A stretch of 26,984 nucleotides of DNA from a virus. Under the pieces are notes generated by a model. That model was given only the letters and a program-made list of their open reading frames with translations, had not been told where the DNA came from and made no database searches. Made by a program: the position numbers and the translations under genes. The stretch is taken from positions 1 through 26,984 of IMG/VR virus record IMGVR_UViG_3300005253_000396. One strand, written 5' to 3'. Of this stretch, positions 25,134 through 26,984 are shown one piece after another; within the stretch, counting starts at the first letter, position 1, and every line of letters starts with the position of its first letter.

Positions 25134-26525
25134 CTACTTTATTAGTGTTTCCTTGCCAGGCTCAAAGGCGCCCCGCTTAGCGATAAATGCCTTCTGACTC
25201 TCAAATGGGGCGCGTTTCGCAGATGCTAACTTAGCCTGTACCGCTTTCAATGCTACTATGGTGCCTGGTGCTAACGGCCCAATTCCAATTGTCGGTAATG
25301 TGTGAGATGCTGCATTATCCAAATGAGCATTCACGAATTGTAATAGAAGCTCTCGAAGCTCCTCACCCAACACCAATGGTTGACTCTCGTCACTCAAGGT
25401 GCCCAAAAAGAATTTCTTTGCCCGTATTGCGTGTGTTCCGACTGTATCGTGGACTGTCTTTCCATTAATTGTGGAAGTCTTATCACCACCTACCTTTAAT
25501 AAGTAATCAGTACCAACAGTTATGAGATACTTTTCGCCAGTTTGTACCTCTCGATTGACCAAAGCGAAGCTCTTGTAATTCTTCTCCGTATCGACCGTGT
25601 GGTCTTGAAGAGTAGTAAAATGCGTGCCAAGAAATGTGCTTACTAGAAGTTTCTTTCCCTTCGTATTGATAACCAAACGGTCGGTATTAACGATAATTTG
25701 ATTTCCGTCTAAAGTTGTCGGTTTTTCATCCATTGACCGAAAATGAGTTTCGGCTTCTACTGTAGCAAATGTTAGGGGAACAGTTTTATTTGCAACCATC
25801 CAAATGGACGACAAATCTAGGTCAATGTCCTCATCAATCAATGCAAATTCACTATCTACACTCTTTTTGGCAGTTGGATTTGGGCCACACCTAATGAGAA
25901 CGGTAGGAGATTGTCCATCTTCAAAACTAGATCCGAACCGAATGGAGTGACCCGACCTACCCTCATAAATTATGTCACCTTCTTGTGCTCTAAGACGAAG
26001 AACCGTTTCCTTGTCAACAAACTTCTCACCCAATCTATCGGTTTCAGCTTTTGGATTTTTCTTAATAGGAGCGCCACCATCATCTATTCTTCCCATTTCC
26101 GCTGCTGATTGGCCACTTGTTTGTGACGCCTTCAAACTATCATTAAGTCCAAACAACGCGTGAGCTGTGACTCTATTGGTTGTGTTCAATTTTCTGCTGT
26201 AATAAAATCGGTTAAGGGCGGGTGTTACTAGAACGACTTCATTTAGGAGAGGATAGTCAGTGACGTTTGCCTCTAAAGGAAACGCCCAATTTAGACCAAT
26301 GTCTGCTCTGAATGCTGCACTGCCGATGAATCTAAATTGGACAGCACCCACATTATATCCATCCGTGTCGTAATCAGGGTGCGCATCGTTCGTAACAACA
26401 TCAACAACGATGGCTTCCTCAACTTGAAGTGTCTCCTGGTATGTTGTACCGAGTGGAGCACCGCCTAGGAAGGGATTTGCCGGTGAGAATCTGAATGTGT
26501 TATTCTTCCGTACTATTCTCGACAT
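25134..26525 (-). CDS. gp5-like baseplate hub/spike protein
   Basis: Starting at MSRIVRKNN gives 463 residues. An earlier in-frame ATG at 26588 would add 21 basic residues and a 90-base overlap with the upstream gene, so I prefer the shorter form, which has AAGAGA before it. The N-terminal ~190 residues are beta-rich and OB-like (QFRFIGSAAF, then ANVTDYPLLNEVVLV). GDIIYEGRSGHSIRFGSS, at about 185-200, is a motif I associate with gp5-like hub proteins of marine T4-like phages. A repetitive strand region follows (KKLLVSTFLG, YLITVGTDYLLKVGG, TINGKTVHDTVG), like a beta-helix. It ends with helices. There is no lysozyme domain like that of T4 gp5, so it would act as spike or hub, not as a murein hydrolase. 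Confidence 0.72.
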   Translation of the reverse strand: MSRIVRKNNTFRFSPANPFLGGAPLGTTYQETLQVEEAIVVDVVTNDAHPDYDTDGYNVGAVQFRFIGSAAFRADIGLNWAFPLEANVTDYPLLNEVVLVTPALNRFYYSRKLNTTNRVTAHALFGLNDSLKASQTSGQSAAEMGRIDDGGAPIKKNPKAETDRLGEKFVDKETVLRLRAQEGDIIYEGRSGHSIRFGSSFEDGQSPTVLIRCGPNPTAKKSVDSEFALIDEDIDLDLSSIWMVANKTVPLTFATVEAETHFRSMDEKPTTLDGNQIIVNTDRLVINTKGKKLLVSTFLGTHFTTLQDHTVDTEKNYKSFALVNREVQTGEKYLITVGTDYLLKVGGDKTSTINGKTVHDTVGTHAIRAKKFFLGTLSDESQPLVLGEELRELLLQFVNAHLDNAASHTLPTIGIGPLAPGTIVALKAVQAKLASAKRAPFESQKAFIAKRGAFEPGKETLIK

Positions 26526-26973
26526 TGGTTCTCTTATTGATTTGAGCGACAACTTTCTTGGTTTTTTCGGCGAGCGCCTCTGTTTCATCTGATGTTTCTA
26601 CAGCTAACGCAAGTTCTTCCAACGCCGATTTGTTGGCCTCGCTCTGACTTTCTTTAACTTCATCAAGTAGCTTTTGCTTATCTTCCTCACTCAAAAGTTC
26701 ATCGAGACCTGTTCCCGTCGCATTTGCCTCTGCGGTCATAAGCCTCTGGATAATCGTAGCAATTTTGACGAGCGCTTCGTCGTTTTTGACAGCGACTTCT
26801 AAAAATTCTCTAACAAGGGGAGCGACTATGGCTGCTTCATGAGGAGTCTTAATCATACCAGCCAGAGTTTCCATCGAGGTTTTGATTTCTTTCCGCTTAG
26901 AAGCAGAATGACCATGAATCTCTTTGAGAATATCTTGGAAGCTCTTTCCTTTAAAAACCTCTGGATTCTTCAT
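26500..26973 (-). CDS. Helical protein of unknown function upstream of the hub gene
   Basis: This 157-residue protein is almost all predicted helix, charged and without Cys: FQDILKEIHGHSASKRKEIK, VREFLEVAVKNDEALVKIAT, then an acidic coiled-coil-like end (SEEDKQKLLDEVKESQSEAN). Its ATG is preceded by AGGTTAC within the last bases of the window, so it looks complete. It overlaps the next gene by 26 bases. It could be a chaperone or scaffold for tail or baseplate assembly, by analogy with small helical proteins in such positions. No family is recognised. Confidence 0.65.
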   Translation of the reverse strand: MKNPEVFKGKSFQDILKEIHGHSASKRKEIKTSMETLAGMIKTPHEAAIVAPLVREFLEVAVKNDEALVKIATIIQRLMTAEANATGTGLDELLSEEDKQKLLDEVKESQSEANKSALEELALAVETSDETEALAEKTKKVVAQINKRTNVENSTEE

Positions 26974-26984
26974 ATATGTAACCT

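Noticed and set aside
26526-26588. Upstream ATG extending the gp5-like protein
   Set aside because: It would overlap the preceding gene by about 90 bases and adds a Lys/Arg/Pro/Ser-rich stretch. The internal ATG has a usable AAGAGA and gives a typical short overlap.

Overview
The window is a 27-kb piece of a tailed phage (Caudoviricetes, myovirus with a T4-type baseplate). It comes from a Nextera-type sequencing library, because its first 23 bases are transposase adapter. Every gene I can support lies on the minus strand, so the genes are read from high to low coordinates. They are packed with stop/start overlaps (TAATG) or gaps of a few bases. I found no bacterial housekeeping gene, integrase, tRNA or CRISPR array. 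The host cannot be named from this sequence.

Layout in transcription order. (1) 26973-22156, baseplate core: an unknown helical protein, a gp5-like spike or hub protein, an unknown linker protein, gp25 and gp6 (baseplate J). (2) 22154-12101, baseplate periphery and host-contact proteins: a DNRLRE-type protein, two unknown structural proteins, two related multidomain proteins with Pro-rich linkers and a Cys-pair module, and a 1497-residue protein combining a P2 gpI/T4 gp7-like part, a LamG-like part and a CBM5/12-like part. (3) 12029-11361, an intact GIY-YIG homing endonuclease. (4) 11348-8369, a virion protein whose 5' end is frameshifted at a site almost identical to the bacterial prfB +1 frameshift site, two paralogous tail proteins and one small protein. 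(5) 8354-3810, a DNA-metabolism island inside the tail genes: a PD-(D/E)XK nuclease, a promoter, a zinc-ribbon/TOPRIM primase and a single-chain Mre11-Rad50 (gp47-gp46) fusion. (6) 3809-3646, a gap holding the decayed tail of a second homing endonuclease and a terminator-like hairpin pointing to the plus strand. (7) 3582-24, two more tail or fibre proteins and the first codons of a third, cut by the adapter.

Together the genes build the distal end of a contractile tail. gp6 and gp25 form the wedge and sheath-initiation parts, the gp5-like protein the hub, and the large beta-rich proteins the wedge extensions, fibres and receptor-binding parts. The inserted DNA-metabolism island would serve replication, recombination and joint-molecule processing, and it has its own sigma70-like promoter.

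The most unusual signal is at 11334-11348. A perfect Shine-Dalgarno and ATG lead into ATG GGG TAT CTT TAA. The conserved-looking protein continues only in the +1 frame, and GGGGTATCTTT followed by a stop matches the core of the RF2 (prfB) programmed frameshift site, including its spacing. This is either a new phage use of prfB-type recoding or a one-base error. The read evidence and a peptide would decide.
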